Positions 28,986-37,905 of a stretch of DNA of 50,536 bases are shown in pieces. The stretch is from assembly GCA_014237395.1 (NCBI GenBank), contig JABZFP010000029.1:1-50536 (forward strand), given 5' to 3'. The stretch's first letter is position 1; every line of letters begins with the position of its first letter. Origin of the DNA: Desulfobacteraceae bacterium. Lineage in GTDB: Bacteria; Desulfobacterota; Desulfobacteria; Desulfobacterales; UBA5852. A program made the translations under genes and the position numbers. Under the pieces are notes generated by a model. The model was not told the origin of the DNA, made no database searches, and saw only the letters and a list, made by a program, of their open reading frames with translations.

Positions 28986-30593
28986 ATGCATCCCTCACGA
29001 TTGACCCGCGCGCTGCGCTTTTACTTCATTACCGACCACCAGGCGCCGGACTTCTCCGCGCTGGATCAGGTCCGCGCCGCGCTGCAAGGCGGCGCCGGCT
29101 TCGTGCAGTACCGCCACAAAAAATTCCAATTGAGCAACTTCGAAGAACTGCGCCGCATTCGCGATCTGTGCCGCACCAACGGGGTGCCGTTGGTGGTGAA
29201 CGACAATGTGTTGCTGGCCAAGGCGATCGATGCCGACGGGGTGCATCTGGGACAGGAAGATGGCAATCCGCGGGAAGCCCGCGCGATTTTAGGGCCGGCC
29301 GCCCTCATCGGCATTTCCGTCTCCACGCTGGACGAACTGGACCGGACCGATCTGGCGCCATGTGATTACGTGGGCAGCGGACCGGTGTATGCCACGGGCA
29401 CCAAGGCCGACGCCAAAACGGTCAGGGGCATCAACGGCCTGCAGGAAATCGTCACAAGGACAGCACTGCCGGTGGTGGCTATCGGCGGCATCACCGCCGC
29501 GCGGGCCGGTGATTGTCTCCGGGCGGGCGCTGCCGGCGTGGCCGTCATCAGCGCTGTCTCCCGGACCGCCGACCCGGTGGCGGCCGCTGCCCAACTGGGC
29601 AGCGCCTGCGGCTGCGAGAAGCGCCATTCCCTCCAGGACGGCTGGCAGGATGAATTCGACCTGATCCGCGTCCTGACCCAAGCCGCGCCCCCTCAAACGT
29701 CACACGACGACCGGCTGATCCCACCTGGCGATGATGCGGCCGGGTTGGCGCCGCTGGACTTCCCGGTCATCACCACCGACACCCAGCGGGAAGGCACCCA
29801 TTTCCAGGCGGCCTGGCTGGCTCCCGAAACCATCGGAGCACGGGCCGTGGAAGTGACCCTCAGCGATCTGGCCGCTTCCTACGCCCGGCCGGTCAGCCTG
29901 TTTGTCAACCTGGGGTTGCCCGCCGCGATATCCGAAACCACCATCAGCCGCATCTACCGCGGTCTCTACGAGGCATTGGAAAGGCACGCCTGTCGCTTGG
30001 GCGGCGGCAATATCGCCCGGGCCGAGCGACTCTCGCTGGATCTCTTCGCCATTGGGGAGGGGCAGCGCCGTTGTTTCCCGCGTCGCAGCGCCGCCCGCCC
30101 CGGAGACGGTCTCTTCACGACCGGTCCGCTGGGCCTGGCCCGCTGCGGGCTTCTGGCGCTCCAGCGGGGCGACGAGCGGTTCCCGGATCTGGTGCGGCGC
30201 TTTCTGCAGCCCCGAGCGCGTTTTGACGCCGCTGCCGTTCTGGCCGCGCACGGTGTGCAATGCGCCATGGACGTCAGTGACGGTTTGGCCGGCGATGCCA
30301 CCCACATTGCCCGGGCCTCGACGGTAACCATCGCGCTGGATCCATCCACGGCCGCGCGCCATCCCGACCTGCGCGCTTTCTGCGACGAAGGCCGGCTGTC
30401 ACCCGAGGAAATGGTTCTCATCGGCGGTGAAGACTACGAACTTCTTTTTGCCTGTCCGGATGACCAGTTTAAAGCATTAGCCCATCTGCTGCCCGGGGCT
30501 TGCCAAGTCGGTCGTTGCCAAACTTTCAACGGCGCTCCCCTGCGCAATGTGCCGGACGGTCTTTTCTCCTTTCAACACGGCCACCACACCTGA
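28986..30593 (+). CDS. thiE-thiL: Bifunctional thiamine-phosphate synthase / thiamine-phosphate kinase (ThiE-ThiL fusion)
   Basis: One 535-residue frame carries two complete enzymes. Residues about 1-205 are ThiE (QYRHKK, NDNVLLAKAIDADGVHLGQ, GSGPVYATGTK, VVAIGGI), which joins HMP-PP and thiazole phosphate to give TMP. Residues about 225-535 are ThiL (GDDAAG near 248, TTDTQREGTHF, GGGNIARAERLSLD, MDVSDGLAGD, IGGEDYELLF), which phosphorylates TMP to TPP. The linker is short and polar. The fusion puts consecutive steps in one polypeptide. No riboswitch was found in front. It is convergent with the thiY-type gene only 38 bp away. Confidence 0.92.
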   Translation: MHPSRLTRALRFYFITDHQAPDFSALDQVRAALQGGAGFVQYRHKKFQLSNFEELRRIRDLCRTNGVPLVVNDNVLLAKAIDADGVHLGQEDGNPREARAILGPAALIGISVSTLDELDRTDLAPCDYVGSGPVYATGTKADAKTVRGINGLQEIVTRTALPVVAIGGITAARAGDCLRAGAAGVAVISAVSRTADPVAAAAQLGSACGCEKRHSLQDGWQDEFDLIRVLTQAAPPQTSHDDRLIPPGDDAAGLAPLDFPVITTDTQREGTHFQAAWLAPETIGARAVEVTLSDLAASYARPVSLFVNLGLPAAISETTISRIYRGLYEALERHACRLGGGNIARAERLSLDLFAIGEGQRRCFPRRSAARPGDGLFTTGPLGLARCGLLALQRGDERFPDLVRRFLQPRARFDAAAVLAAHGVQCAMDVSDGLAGDATHIARASTVTIALDPSTAARHPDLRAFCDEGRLSPEEMVLIGGEDYELLFACPDDQFKALAHLLPGACQVGRCQTFNGAPLRNVPDGLFSFQHGHHT

Positions 30594-30631
30594 CCCGCTC
30601 GCCTTGCGCACTGTGGTCGCCGGACATGGTG

Positions 30632-31561
30632 TCAAGGCGCCAGCAGGGTCGCTACCTTCACCGGGTGGTCAATCAGGCCGTGTTCCAGGGCGAAGTCCGC
30701 AAAGGTCTGCCAGCGCTCCTGATCGATGGTCTGGGTCCGGGCAAAGTAGGGACGCGTCCGCTCGAAGGCCGCCCGTTCGATGGCCTGATCCACGTCCGGG
30801 ACCGCCTTGAAATAGGCTTGCAAGGCCGCTCCCGGCTGATTGTGGGCATCTTCCAGGCCGCGCGCCACGGCGCGCATGAAGGCCTGCACCGCATCCGACT
30901 TCTTCGCCCACGTTTCCGCCCCACAGATGAAAATCAGTTCATCGTAGTCCGGTATCCCCCAATGCTCCAATTCGAAATAGGCCGCCTCGATACCTTTGGC
31001 GGCCATGGTCACGGTCTCATAGGTTTTAAACGGCCCCATGACCGCATCCACCTGACCGGAGGTCAGGGCCGGCACGATGTTGAACCCCACGTTGACCGCG
31101 GTGTAGTCCCCGATGCCGTTGATCTTGGCAAAGGCCTGCAGGAGAACGTCCATCAGACCCGGTACGGTGTAGCCAATGGTTTTGCCGCTGAGGGCCGACG
31201 GCGATGGATAGCCCCTTTCTTTCAGAAAGAGCAGCGTCGTCAGGGGATGCGCCACCAGGCGTCCGGCCACATGCACCGGCAACCCTTCCGAAGCCGCCAT
31301 GATGGTCTGCGGTTCATAGGAAACCGCCAGATCCACTTTCCCCGCCACGGCCAGTTTCAGGGCGTCGGAGGTATCCGAAGGGCTCAGAATTTTGACCTGA
31401 ATTCCCTCCGCGGCAAAATAGCCCTTCTCCTGGGCGACAAATACCGGCAAATGATCCACATTGGGGAACCAGTCCAGCATCAAGGTCATGTCCTGCGCCA
31501 TCGCTCCGGGACTGTTTACCATCACGCCGACGATCAACAACACCAGCAGGTATTTCTTCAT
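30632..31561 (-). CDS. thiY: ABC transporter substrate-binding protein, ThiY/NMT1 family (thiamine pyrimidine precursor)
   Basis: 309 residues with a signal peptide (about 1-22, ending AMA-QDM) and no lipobox. The mature start MLDWFPNVDHLPVFVAQEKGYF matches the ThiY/NMT1/THI5-like family, whose bacterial members bind pyrimidine precursors such as FAMP for thiamine synthesis. The start has GGGAG upstream. It is the last gene of the riboswitch-headed unit, 96 bp after the permease. Specificity is inferred from family and riboswitch. Confidence 0.82.
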   Translation of the reverse strand: MKKYLLVLLIVGVMVNSPGAMAQDMTLMLDWFPNVDHLPVFVAQEKGYFAAEGIQVKILSPSDTSDALKLAVAGKVDLAVSYEPQTIMAASEGLPVHVAGRLVAHPLTTLLFLKERGYPSPSALSGKTIGYTVPGLMDVLLQAFAKINGIGDYTAVNVGFNIVPALTSGQVDAVMGPFKTYETVTMAAKGIEAAYFELEHWGIPDYDELIFICGAETWAKKSDAVQAFMRAVARGLEDAHNQPGAALQAYFKAVPDVDQAIERAAFERTRPYFARTQTIDQERWQTFADFALEHGLIDHPVKVATLLAP

Positions 31562-31657
31562 TGCGTTTACTCCCGATCATATGAACCATTGGAATCAATT
31601 CGTGCTCATTCAACAAGAAAAGAGGGGAAAACGCCCCCCAAAAAAACCGACGCACAT

Positions 31658-32413
31658 CTATTCGCTATCCGACGCATCCTTCCACCACAGCCAGCGCTTC
31701 TCGATGATCCCCACCAGCGCCCAGAGCCCCACGCCCATCAGTGAGAGCCATAATATAGCCGCAAACACCAGGTCGACTTTAAGCCGCGCATTGGCCTGAA
31801 TCATGACATAGCCAAGGCCCTGCTGGGCGCCCACCCACTCGCCGATGACGGCCCCGATCGTCGCCACCGATACCCCGACTTTCAGACCGGCAAAAAAATA
31901 GGGCAAGGCCCAGGGCCAGTAGAGTTTTCGCAGAGCCTGCAGCTTGCTGGCCCCCATCAGTTGGAACAGGATCCGGTAATTCCGATCACAACTTTTAAAG
32001 CCTTCCAGCAGGCTCACCGTGATCGGGAAAAAAATAATCACCCCCGCCATCAGCACCTTGCTGGCCAGGCCATAGCCTAGCCAGACCACCAGAAGCGGCG
32101 CCAGCGCAAACACCGGCACCGCCTGGGAGGCGATCAGAAACGGCGCCAGCGCCCGTTCAACCGCCGGTTGGGCATGCATGCCGACAGCCAGCGGTATCGC
32201 GACCGTCAAGGCCAAGGCAATGCCGGCCAGGATCTCCACCAGCGTTATGCCGGCATGCGGCAGCAAAATCGCGGCGTCACCCAGGGCGACCCTCAGGATC
32301 CGGGTCGGCGGCGGCAGGATGAAATCGGGAATGCCGCCTAACCGGCAGAAGGCTTCCCATGCCGTGAGAACCACCAGAAACAGCGCCAGAGGAAAAAGGA
32401 AGGATCGCTTCAC
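31658..32413 (-). CDS. thiX: ABC transporter permease, ThiX-like
   Basis: 251 residues with six or so membrane helices and the binding-protein-dependent permease signature (the EAA-type loop near LMGASKLQALRKLYWPWALPYFFAGL). It belongs to the SsuC/ThiX group. Its ATG overlaps the end of the ATPase gene by four bases, showing coupling. Together with the neighbouring ATPase and ThiY-type protein it should import a thiamine pyrimidine precursor. Confidence 0.82.
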   Translation of the reverse strand: MKRSFLFPLALFLVVLTAWEAFCRLGGIPDFILPPPTRILRVALGDAAILLPHAGITLVEILAGIALALTVAIPLAVGMHAQPAVERALAPFLIASQAVPVFALAPLLVVWLGYGLASKVLMAGVIIFFPITVSLLEGFKSCDRNYRILFQLMGASKLQALRKLYWPWALPYFFAGLKVGVSVATIGAVIGEWVGAQQGLGYVMIQANARLKVDLVFAAILWLSLMGVGLWALVGIIEKRWLWWKDASDSE

Positions 32414-33147
32414 CAGCTGGCCTCCTTTTCCAAACGTGCCAGCACACGGGCTTTGATCTCCAGGAAGGAACGATCCGCAATGTCGCGCGGTTTGGGCATA
32501 TCCAGCCGGAAGCGCTCACAGATGCGCATGGGGGCCGCCGTCAGCACCAGCAAATCGTCTGCCAGCAGCAACGCTTCCTCCACATCGTGAGTCACCATGA
32601 GAATACTCTTTTTAAATTCGGTTTGCAGCAGCAGCAGGTAGGCCTGGAGTTGACGCCGGGTAATGGCGTCCAGGGACGATAGCGGTTCGTCCAGCAGGAC
32701 CAGATCCCGCGCAAACATCAGGGTGCGGGCAAGGGCGCAGCGCTGCCGCATCCCCCCCGAGACCATGGCCGGGAGATAATGTGCGAAGCCCTCGAGGCCG
32801 AGTTTGACGAAAAGCGCCTCGACGCGGGCCGCACTTTGTTTGGGGGGCACACCGGCCACGTCCGCCGGCAGACAGGCATTGCGCTCCAGGGTGAGCCAGG
32901 GCAGCAGGAGATCGCTTTGCTGCATATAGGCCGCCAGCGCCTTCAGCGCGATAACGGTTTGCCCCCGCCAGGAGAGATCCCCCTGATCCATCGGAACAAT
33001 GCCCATCAGCAGATCGAAGAACGTGCTCTTGCCGCAGCCGGAAGGGCCGATCAGCACCGTAAAACCGTTCGAAGGGACCGTCAGGTCAAACCCTTCGACA
33101 ATCGGCTGCCCGTTAAAACGTTTGGTCAGATTCTTGATGACGAGCAA
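32410..33147 (-). CDS. thiZ: ABC transporter ATP-binding protein, ThiZ-like
   Basis: 245 residues with Walker A GPSGCGKST (about 34-42), a signature region VSGGMRQRCALARTL, Walker B LVLLDEP and the switch His (VTHD). It is in the nitrate/taurine/pyrimidine importer subfamily. It is the first coding gene after the minus-strand TPP riboswitch, which ends about 60 bp upstream, so the whole importer is expected to be shut off by TPP. Confidence 0.83.
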   Translation of the reverse strand: MLVIKNLTKRFNGQPIVEGFDLTVPSNGFTVLIGPSGCGKSTFFDLLMGIVPMDQGDLSWRGQTVIALKALAAYMQQSDLLLPWLTLERNACLPADVAGVPPKQSAARVEALFVKLGLEGFAHYLPAMVSGGMRQRCALARTLMFARDLVLLDEPLSSLDAITRRQLQAYLLLLQTEFKKSILMVTHDVEEALLLADDLLVLTAAPMRICERFRLDMPKPRDIADRSFLEIKARVLARLEKEASW

Positions 33148-33205
33148 TCGGTGCGCCTCGCAGCATTAAAAATAGAGGGGACGAAGACAGGGGATGGCAT
33201 GGTGG

Positions 33206-33300
33206 ACTTCCCTACGCCGGCATCATCCGGATCAGGTAATAAGGGTCGAGACTGCCAGTCTCCTCTCAGTCGATCCCAATCGACTCCCCCAGCAATCAGA
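33206..33300 (-). ncRNA. TPP riboswitch controlling the thiZ-thiX-thiY importer
   Basis: Read on the minus strand, the THI-box core is present: GGGGGAGTCG at the 5' side, the conserved CTGAGA, then ACCTGATCCGGATGATGCC and GCGTAGGGAA. Stems AGTCGAT/ATCGACT, GAGACT/AGTCTC and CCGG/CCGG are all perfect. It lies directly upstream of the ATPase gene. Control by termination or translation was not resolved; the P1 stem is less clear than in the rightward copy. Confidence 0.92.
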
Positions 33301-33414
33301 GAGGGTTTTCTGATAACACTGCTGCCAAAAGATGTCAAACCCTGCCGCAGAGCGCCTTTCCCAAGGGACAAAAGGCTTGTCATTTATCCAGGTGACTGTT
33401 AAGGATCGTTTCTA

Positions 33415-33506
33415 TTCCGATTGGGGTGTTCTGACTGATAGGCAGCAGAACTGAGAACAGACCCATTGAACCTGATGCAGCTCGCACTGACGTAGGGAAA
33501 TCGGAA
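33415..33506 (+). ncRNA. TPP riboswitch controlling thiD-thiW-ecfA-ecfT
   Basis: The P1 stem is perfect (TTCCGATT 33415-33422 with AATCGGAA 33499-33506). Inside are GGGGTG, CTGAGA, ACCTGATGCAG and GACGTAGGGAA, the canonical TPP-binding signatures. A GC-rich hairpin (GCCGCGC/GCGCGGT, about 33564-33588) and a T8 run (33612-33619) follow before the thiD ribosome-binding site, and may form part of the expression platform. Confidence 0.94.
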
Positions 33507-33638
33507 ACGCCCTCCTGACGTTCCCGCCCCAGTGATGATCATCATCCGCACAGGTTTTTAAGCGCCGCGCATGACCGTTTGTCGCGCGGTGCCGCCACCC
33601 CGAGGGACACATTTTTTTTCAGCAGGAGGACCATGACG

Positions 33639-34490
33639 ATGCGCACGGCGTTGACCATCGCCGGCTCAGATTCTTCGGGTGGCGCCGGCATTCAGGCCGA
33701 TCTCAAGACCTTCCAGGCCCACGGCGTCTTCGGCATGACGGCCATTACGGCCGTCACCGTCCAGAACACCCGGAAAGTATACGATATTCAGGAAATCGCC
33801 CCGGCCATCGTGAAAGGGCAGATTTTATGCCTGTTCGACGATATCGACATCCATGCCGTCAAAATCGGCATGGTTTCCGATGTGGCCCTGATCGATGCCA
33901 TCGCCGAAGCCCTTGGCCAGGTCGATCGCCCGCCGGTGGTGCTGGATCCGGTCATGATCTCCAAAAGCGGCTATGCCCTCCTCAAGGAAGCGGCCCAGCA
34001 GGCCCTCATCGATCGCCTCTTCCCCCTGGCCGAGGTGGTGACGCCCAATATCTTTGAAGCGGAACGGCTGGTGGGGCACCCGATTGCATCCATTGCCGAA
34101 ATGCGGACGGCTGCCCGGGGAATCCTTGACCTGGGCGCCCGCAAGGTCGTCGTCAAGGGCGGCCACTCGGGCGGCGCCCAGGCGACCGACGTTCTCTACG
34201 ACGGCCAGACCTACCGCGAACTGACCAGCCCCCGCTACGCCACCACCAATACGCACGGCACCGGCTGCACCTTCTCTTCGGCGATTGCCGCCAACCTGGC
34301 GCTCGGCCATTCTTTTTTCGACGCCGTGGCCCGCGCCAAAACTTATATCAGCGGGGCCATCCGCAACGCCCTCGACATCGGCCGGGGACATGGCCCGACC
34401 CACCATTTTTTTGATCTCTACGCCCGCGCCGGTTTGGCAGACAGCGTGTCGCAAGCGTCACCGTCGTCGCTGGCCGACCCCGAGGAGTAG
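33639..34490 (+). CDS. thiD: Hydroxymethylpyrimidine (phosphate) kinase
   Basis: About 283 residues of the ribokinase-like ThiD fold: TIAGSDSSGGAGIQADLKTF at the N terminus, VLDPVMISKSGYALL in the middle and the ATP/anion-hole motif TTNTHGTGCTFSSAIAAN near the end. It phosphorylates HMP to HMP-PP. AGGAGG precedes two possible starts; ATG 33639 has the better 9-base spacing, and ATG 33633 is the alternative. It is the first gene behind the rightward TPP riboswitch and uses the pyrimidine made or imported nearby. Confidence 0.93.
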   Translation: MRTALTIAGSDSSGGAGIQADLKTFQAHGVFGMTAITAVTVQNTRKVYDIQEIAPAIVKGQILCLFDDIDIHAVKIGMVSDVALIDAIAEALGQVDRPPVVLDPVMISKSGYALLKEAAQQALIDRLFPLAEVVTPNIFEAERLVGHPIASIAEMRTAARGILDLGARKVVVKGGHSGGAQATDVLYDGQTYRELTSPRYATTNTHGTGCTFSSAIAANLALGHSFFDAVARAKTYISGAIRNALDIGRGHGPTHHFFDLYARAGLADSVSQASPSSLADPEE

Positions 34491-34493
34491 CCC

Positions 34494-35015
34494 ATGTCAA
34501 CCAAAAGCGTGTCGCCGGCAACATCGTCTCGGAATACCCGCAAAACCGCTTATGCCGTGGTTCTGGTCGCCATCGGAGTGGCCTTGGCCCCGTACACCTC
34601 TTTTCCGATTGGCATCGCCAAGGTGAATCCCACCCAGCACTTCGTCAACGTCCTGGCGGCTGTCCTGCTGGGTCCCTGGTGGGCCGTGTTGACCGCCATG
34701 GTGATCGGCATCCTGCGCAACGCCATGGGCGTCGGCACCCTGCTGGCCTTTCCCGGCGGCATGATTGGCGCTTTACTGGCGGGCCTCGCCTACCGGATGC
34801 TGCGCAAGAGCTGGGCGGCCGCGGTTGGCGAAATCATCGGTACCGGCGGCATCGCGCCGGTCGTCAGTGCGTTTTTCGTTGCCCCGGTCCTCATGGGGAA
34901 TGCCATCCCCCTGCTGGCCTTGGTGCCGTCTTTCCTCTTCAGCACCGCGGCCGGGGCCTTGCTGGGTATCCTGGCCCTCCGCTTGCTCAAACGCGCGAAC
35001 ATCGTCGATTTCTGA
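34494..35015 (+). CDS. thiW: ECF transporter substrate-binding component ThiW (thiazole precursor)
   Basis: 173 residues with five or six membrane helices. The core FPIGIAKVNPTQHFVNVLAAVLLG and GILRNAMGVGTLLAFPGGMIGALLAG fits the ThiW S-component family, predicted from riboswitch context in other bacteria to carry the thiazole moiety of thiamine. It begins 3 bases after thiD with a GAGGAG site. The A and T components follow directly, so the complete ECF importer is in one operon. Confidence 0.87.
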   Translation: MSTKSVSPATSSRNTRKTAYAVVLVAIGVALAPYTSFPIGIAKVNPTQHFVNVLAAVLLGPWWAVLTAMVIGILRNAMGVGTLLAFPGGMIGALLAGLAYRMLRKSWAAAVGEIIGTGGIAPVVSAFFVAPVLMGNAIPLLALVPSFLFSTAAGALLGILALRLLKRANIVDF

Positions 35016-35029
35016 GGTGCCGGAGCATC

Positions 35030-36664
35030 GTGGCCGAAAGCACTCTCATAACTGTCCGTGAGCTGACCTACCGGTATCGTCAGAAATCCAGGCCGGTGCT
35101 GCAAGGCATCCATCTGGACATTTCCGGGAACGATTATCTTCTCATTACGGGCCGCAGCGGATCCGGCAAGTCCACCCTGTGCCGCACATTTAACGGCCTC
35201 ATACCGCACTTCTACGGCGGCGTTCTGACCGGCGAGGTTTTCGTCGCCGGCGCGCCGGTCGACCAAACATCCGTGGCGGCCCTTTTCAACCAGGTGGGCA
35301 TGGTCTTCCAGAACCCCGAGGCCCAGCTGTTCTGCCGATCGGTAGCGCAGGAGATTGTTTTCGGTTTGGAGAGTTTGGGCCTCCCCCGCCAAACCATCGA
35401 AGACCGTCTGCGCGACGCGTTGGACCAGGCCGGCATTACCGCCCTGCGGCAACGCGATCCCCAGACGCTTTCCGGCGGTGAGAAGCATCTGGTCCTTATC
35501 GCCGCCATGCTGGCCTTGCGCCCCCGGGTGATCATACTGGACGAGCCCTTTGCGAATCTGGATCCGGCCAATGTCCTCCGCGTCAGGCGTCTTCTCCGCG
35601 AACTGCACGCCAAGGGCTGCGGCATCGTTCTCTGCGAACATCGTCTGTCCCGCGCCGCACCGGACGCCACCCGCCTGGTGGTCATCCATGAGGGAAAAAT
35701 TGCCGCGGATGGCATCCCCCAGGGCATCCTGGCAAACGCCGAAACAGCGTGGGGCCTGGAAACCCCTCTGACAACACGCATCGGAGCTTCCCTGGGCCTG
35801 ACACCGCTGCCGCGAAGCATTGAAGATATGCCGTCGATCCCGCCGCAACCCGCCCTGATTGCGGCCCTGGAACCCCCTTTGCCAGAAGCCTTCACCCATC
35901 AGGGGCAACCACCGGCCGTGGAAGTCGATCACCTGTGCTGTCAGCTTGGAAACCAACCGATCCTGACCGACATCAGCTTCGCCCTCCACCCCGGCGAGTG
36001 CCTCGCCGTGGTCGGCGCCAACGGGGCCGGCAAAACCACCCTGCTGCGCCATTTGATCGGCTTGCAACGGCCCACTAAAGGCCGGATTCGAATCAAGGGG
36101 CGCGACACGGCCGGCACCCCCATCAGTAACCTGGCCCGGGATGTCGGCCTGGCCTTCCAAAACCCCGACAACCAGTTCTTCCGCTTGACGGTGGATCAGG
36201 AAATCCGGGTGGGGCCGGAAACGCTTGGCACCATTGACAACAGCTGGATCGAAGAATTGATGGCCATCTTTCATCTTGAAGCGTTCGGCGGCCACGCGCC
36301 GTATCGCCTCAGCGGCGGCGAAAAAAAGCGCGTGGCCTTTGCCTCGGCCCTGGCGTCCCGGCCGGCGGTGCTGGCCCTGGACGAACCCACCGCCGGTCAG
36401 GATTTCGAATTCCGGCGCAATCTGCGGAACTTCCTGGGCCAGTTGCAGGCCAGGGGACAGGCCATTATCATTGTGACCCATGACCTGACGTTTGCCGAAC
36501 GCACGGCCAGTCGCTGGCTTCTGATGGCCGAGGGGCGCCTGCTGGCGGATACCGCTCCGGGCCGCATCATGGCCGACCCCGCCCTCATGGCGCGGGCCGG
36601 TCTGGAGGCAACCGACCGTTTCCGCCTGGCCCAACGCTGGCAGTCGAAGGAGACCCGTGTTTGA
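35030..36664 (+). CDS. ECF transporter ATPase, two ABC domains fused
   Basis: About 544 residues from GTG 35030, 14 bp after thiW; a much longer open frame upstream only overlaps thiW out of frame. Two complete ABC domains are present: Walker A GRSGSGKST (about 41-49) with LSGGEKHLVLIAAML, and GANGAGKTT (about 330) with LSGGEKKRVAFASAL. Q-loops read VFQNPEAQLF and AFQNPDNQFF, typical of EcfA and EcfA'. Many bacteria encode these as two proteins; here they form one. It powers the ThiW importer. Confidence 0.92.
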   Translation: MAESTLITVRELTYRYRQKSRPVLQGIHLDISGNDYLLITGRSGSGKSTLCRTFNGLIPHFYGGVLTGEVFVAGAPVDQTSVAALFNQVGMVFQNPEAQLFCRSVAQEIVFGLESLGLPRQTIEDRLRDALDQAGITALRQRDPQTLSGGEKHLVLIAAMLALRPRVIILDEPFANLDPANVLRVRRLLRELHAKGCGIVLCEHRLSRAAPDATRLVVIHEGKIAADGIPQGILANAETAWGLETPLTTRIGASLGLTPLPRSIEDMPSIPPQPALIAALEPPLPEAFTHQGQPPAVEVDHLCCQLGNQPILTDISFALHPGECLAVVGANGAGKTTLLRHLIGLQRPTKGRIRIKGRDTAGTPISNLARDVGLAFQNPDNQFFRLTVDQEIRVGPETLGTIDNSWIEELMAIFHLEAFGGHAPYRLSGGEKKRVAFASALASRPAVLALDEPTAGQDFEFRRNLRNFLGQLQARGQAIIIVTHDLTFAERTASRWLLMAEGRLLADTAPGRIMADPALMARAGLEATDRFRLAQRWQSKETRV

Positions 36665-37316
36665 TCCGCGCACCAAACTGCTGCTGGCGCTGGCCTACGG
36701 CACTTTAATCGCCTTGACGCGCAAGCCGGAGTGGCTGTTGGGAGAATGGTCGCTGCTCGTTGCCGCCATTGTCGTCATGAACCAGTGGAAAGTTTATCTG
36801 CGCTGGCTTGCCATGCTGGTGCCCATGGCGCTCTTTTTTGGCGGGGTCACCTGGTGGTCCACCGATCGGGCCACCGGGCAGGCCGCCGCCACGAGCCTGA
36901 TGGCCATCACCACGACGTTTTTTGTCTTCTTTGCGAGCACTGAACCGGAGGATCTCGGCAACAGCCTGGTCCATGCCGGCCTGCCGTTTCCGGTGGCTTT
37001 CGTGATGACCGCCGCCATGCAGTTTGCACCCGTCATCGGCCGCAAAGCCCGGGCGATCGTCGAAGCCCAACAGGCCCGGGGGATTGCCTTGAAACCCGGG
37101 TGGCGCGCCTTGCGGAACTACCCGGCGCTGCTGATCCCGCTGCTGATCCAATCGTTCCAGCTGGCCGACGCCCTGGCCGAAGCCATGGAAGCCCGCGGAT
37201 TCGGTCGTTCCGGCCGCACTTTTCGCAAAGTGTACCGCATGCGAATGCTGGACTGGCTTGCCATCATTGGAGGATGGGGGGTTGTCGCCGTCGTGCTCCG
37301 CTATTTTGCACGCTGA
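36657..37316 (+). CDS. ECF transporter transmembrane component EcfT
   Basis: 219 residues starting at GTG 36657, overlapping the ATPase gene by eight bases. It has four or more membrane helices. Two Ala-Arg-Gly coupling motifs are visible, AQQARGIAL and EAMEARGFG, which dock on the ATPases in this family. It completes the ThiW-EcfAA-EcfT importer. No second S component is nearby, so it is probably a dedicated system. Confidence 0.9.
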   Translation: MFDPRTKLLLALAYGTLIALTRKPEWLLGEWSLLVAAIVVMNQWKVYLRWLAMLVPMALFFGGVTWWSTDRATGQAAATSLMAITTTFFVFFASTEPEDLGNSLVHAGLPFPVAFVMTAAMQFAPVIGRKARAIVEAQQARGIALKPGWRALRNYPALLIPLLIQSFQLADALAEAMEARGFGRSGRTFRKVYRMRMLDWLAIIGGWGVVAVVLRYFAR

Positions 37317-37342
37317 TAATAAATAAAAAGGACGACCGCGGG

Positions 37343-37891
37343 ATGCTTGGAAGAGAAAATACCACGGCGGATTATGACGGCCGACGAACCCTTGTCATCG
37401 GCGACGTCAATACCGGCAAAACACGCCTTACCGAAAAGGTGATGACGCGCTGGGTTGCGCAGGGGCGATCCCATGAGATCGCCGTGCTGGATCTGGCACC
37501 GGAAACACAGGAAACCATTGGCGGGCGTATCCATCTGCCGGCAGGCTTTCAGGGGGTGCTTCTGGCCACGACCATCTCAGCACCCCGCCTGAGCGGCCGT
37601 GACGAAGAAGAAGCGGACCTCCTGGCCCAGACCAACGCCGCCGCCATCGAACCCCTTTTTAAGAATCCACGTCTGGCCAACTGCTCGATCCTTGTCATCA
37701 ACGACGTCACGCTTTATCTGCAGGCCGGAAATTACGACTGCCTGTGGGCAGCCATTCAACCGGTCGAAACGGTCCTGATCAACGCCTATTACGGCGATAG
37801 CTTCCCCGATTATCGCCTGTCACGGCAGGAACGCCGCCTGACGGAACTTCTGATCAAGGACTGCCACCAGGTCATCCGGCTTGCAAACTGA
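37343..37891 (+). CDS. P-loop ATP/GTP-binding protein of unknown function, linked to the thiamine operon
   Basis: 182 residues from ATG 37343. Walker A is GDVNTGKT (20-27) in a strand-loop-helix context, and SILVINDVTLYLQAG (about 118-132) is a Walker-B-like strand ending in Asn-Asp. No other known domain, signal peptide or membrane segment is seen. It follows ecfT by 26 bp on the same strand, so it is likely under the same TPP riboswitch. It does not look like an ABC protein. A nucleotide-dependent role in thiamine salvage is possible but only by association. Confidence 0.6.
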   Translation: MLGRENTTADYDGRRTLVIGDVNTGKTRLTEKVMTRWVAQGRSHEIAVLDLAPETQETIGGRIHLPAGFQGVLLATTISAPRLSGRDEEEADLLAQTNAAAIEPLFKNPRLANCSILVINDVTLYLQAGNYDCLWAAIQPVETVLINAYYGDSFPDYRLSRQERRLTELLIKDCHQVIRLAN

Positions 37892-37905
37892 ATCCTCTGG
37901 TGACA

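Noticed and set aside
34679..35029. A much longer N terminus for the ECF ATPase
   Set aside because: This part lies out of frame inside thiW; the first ABC domain begins right after the GTG at 35030.
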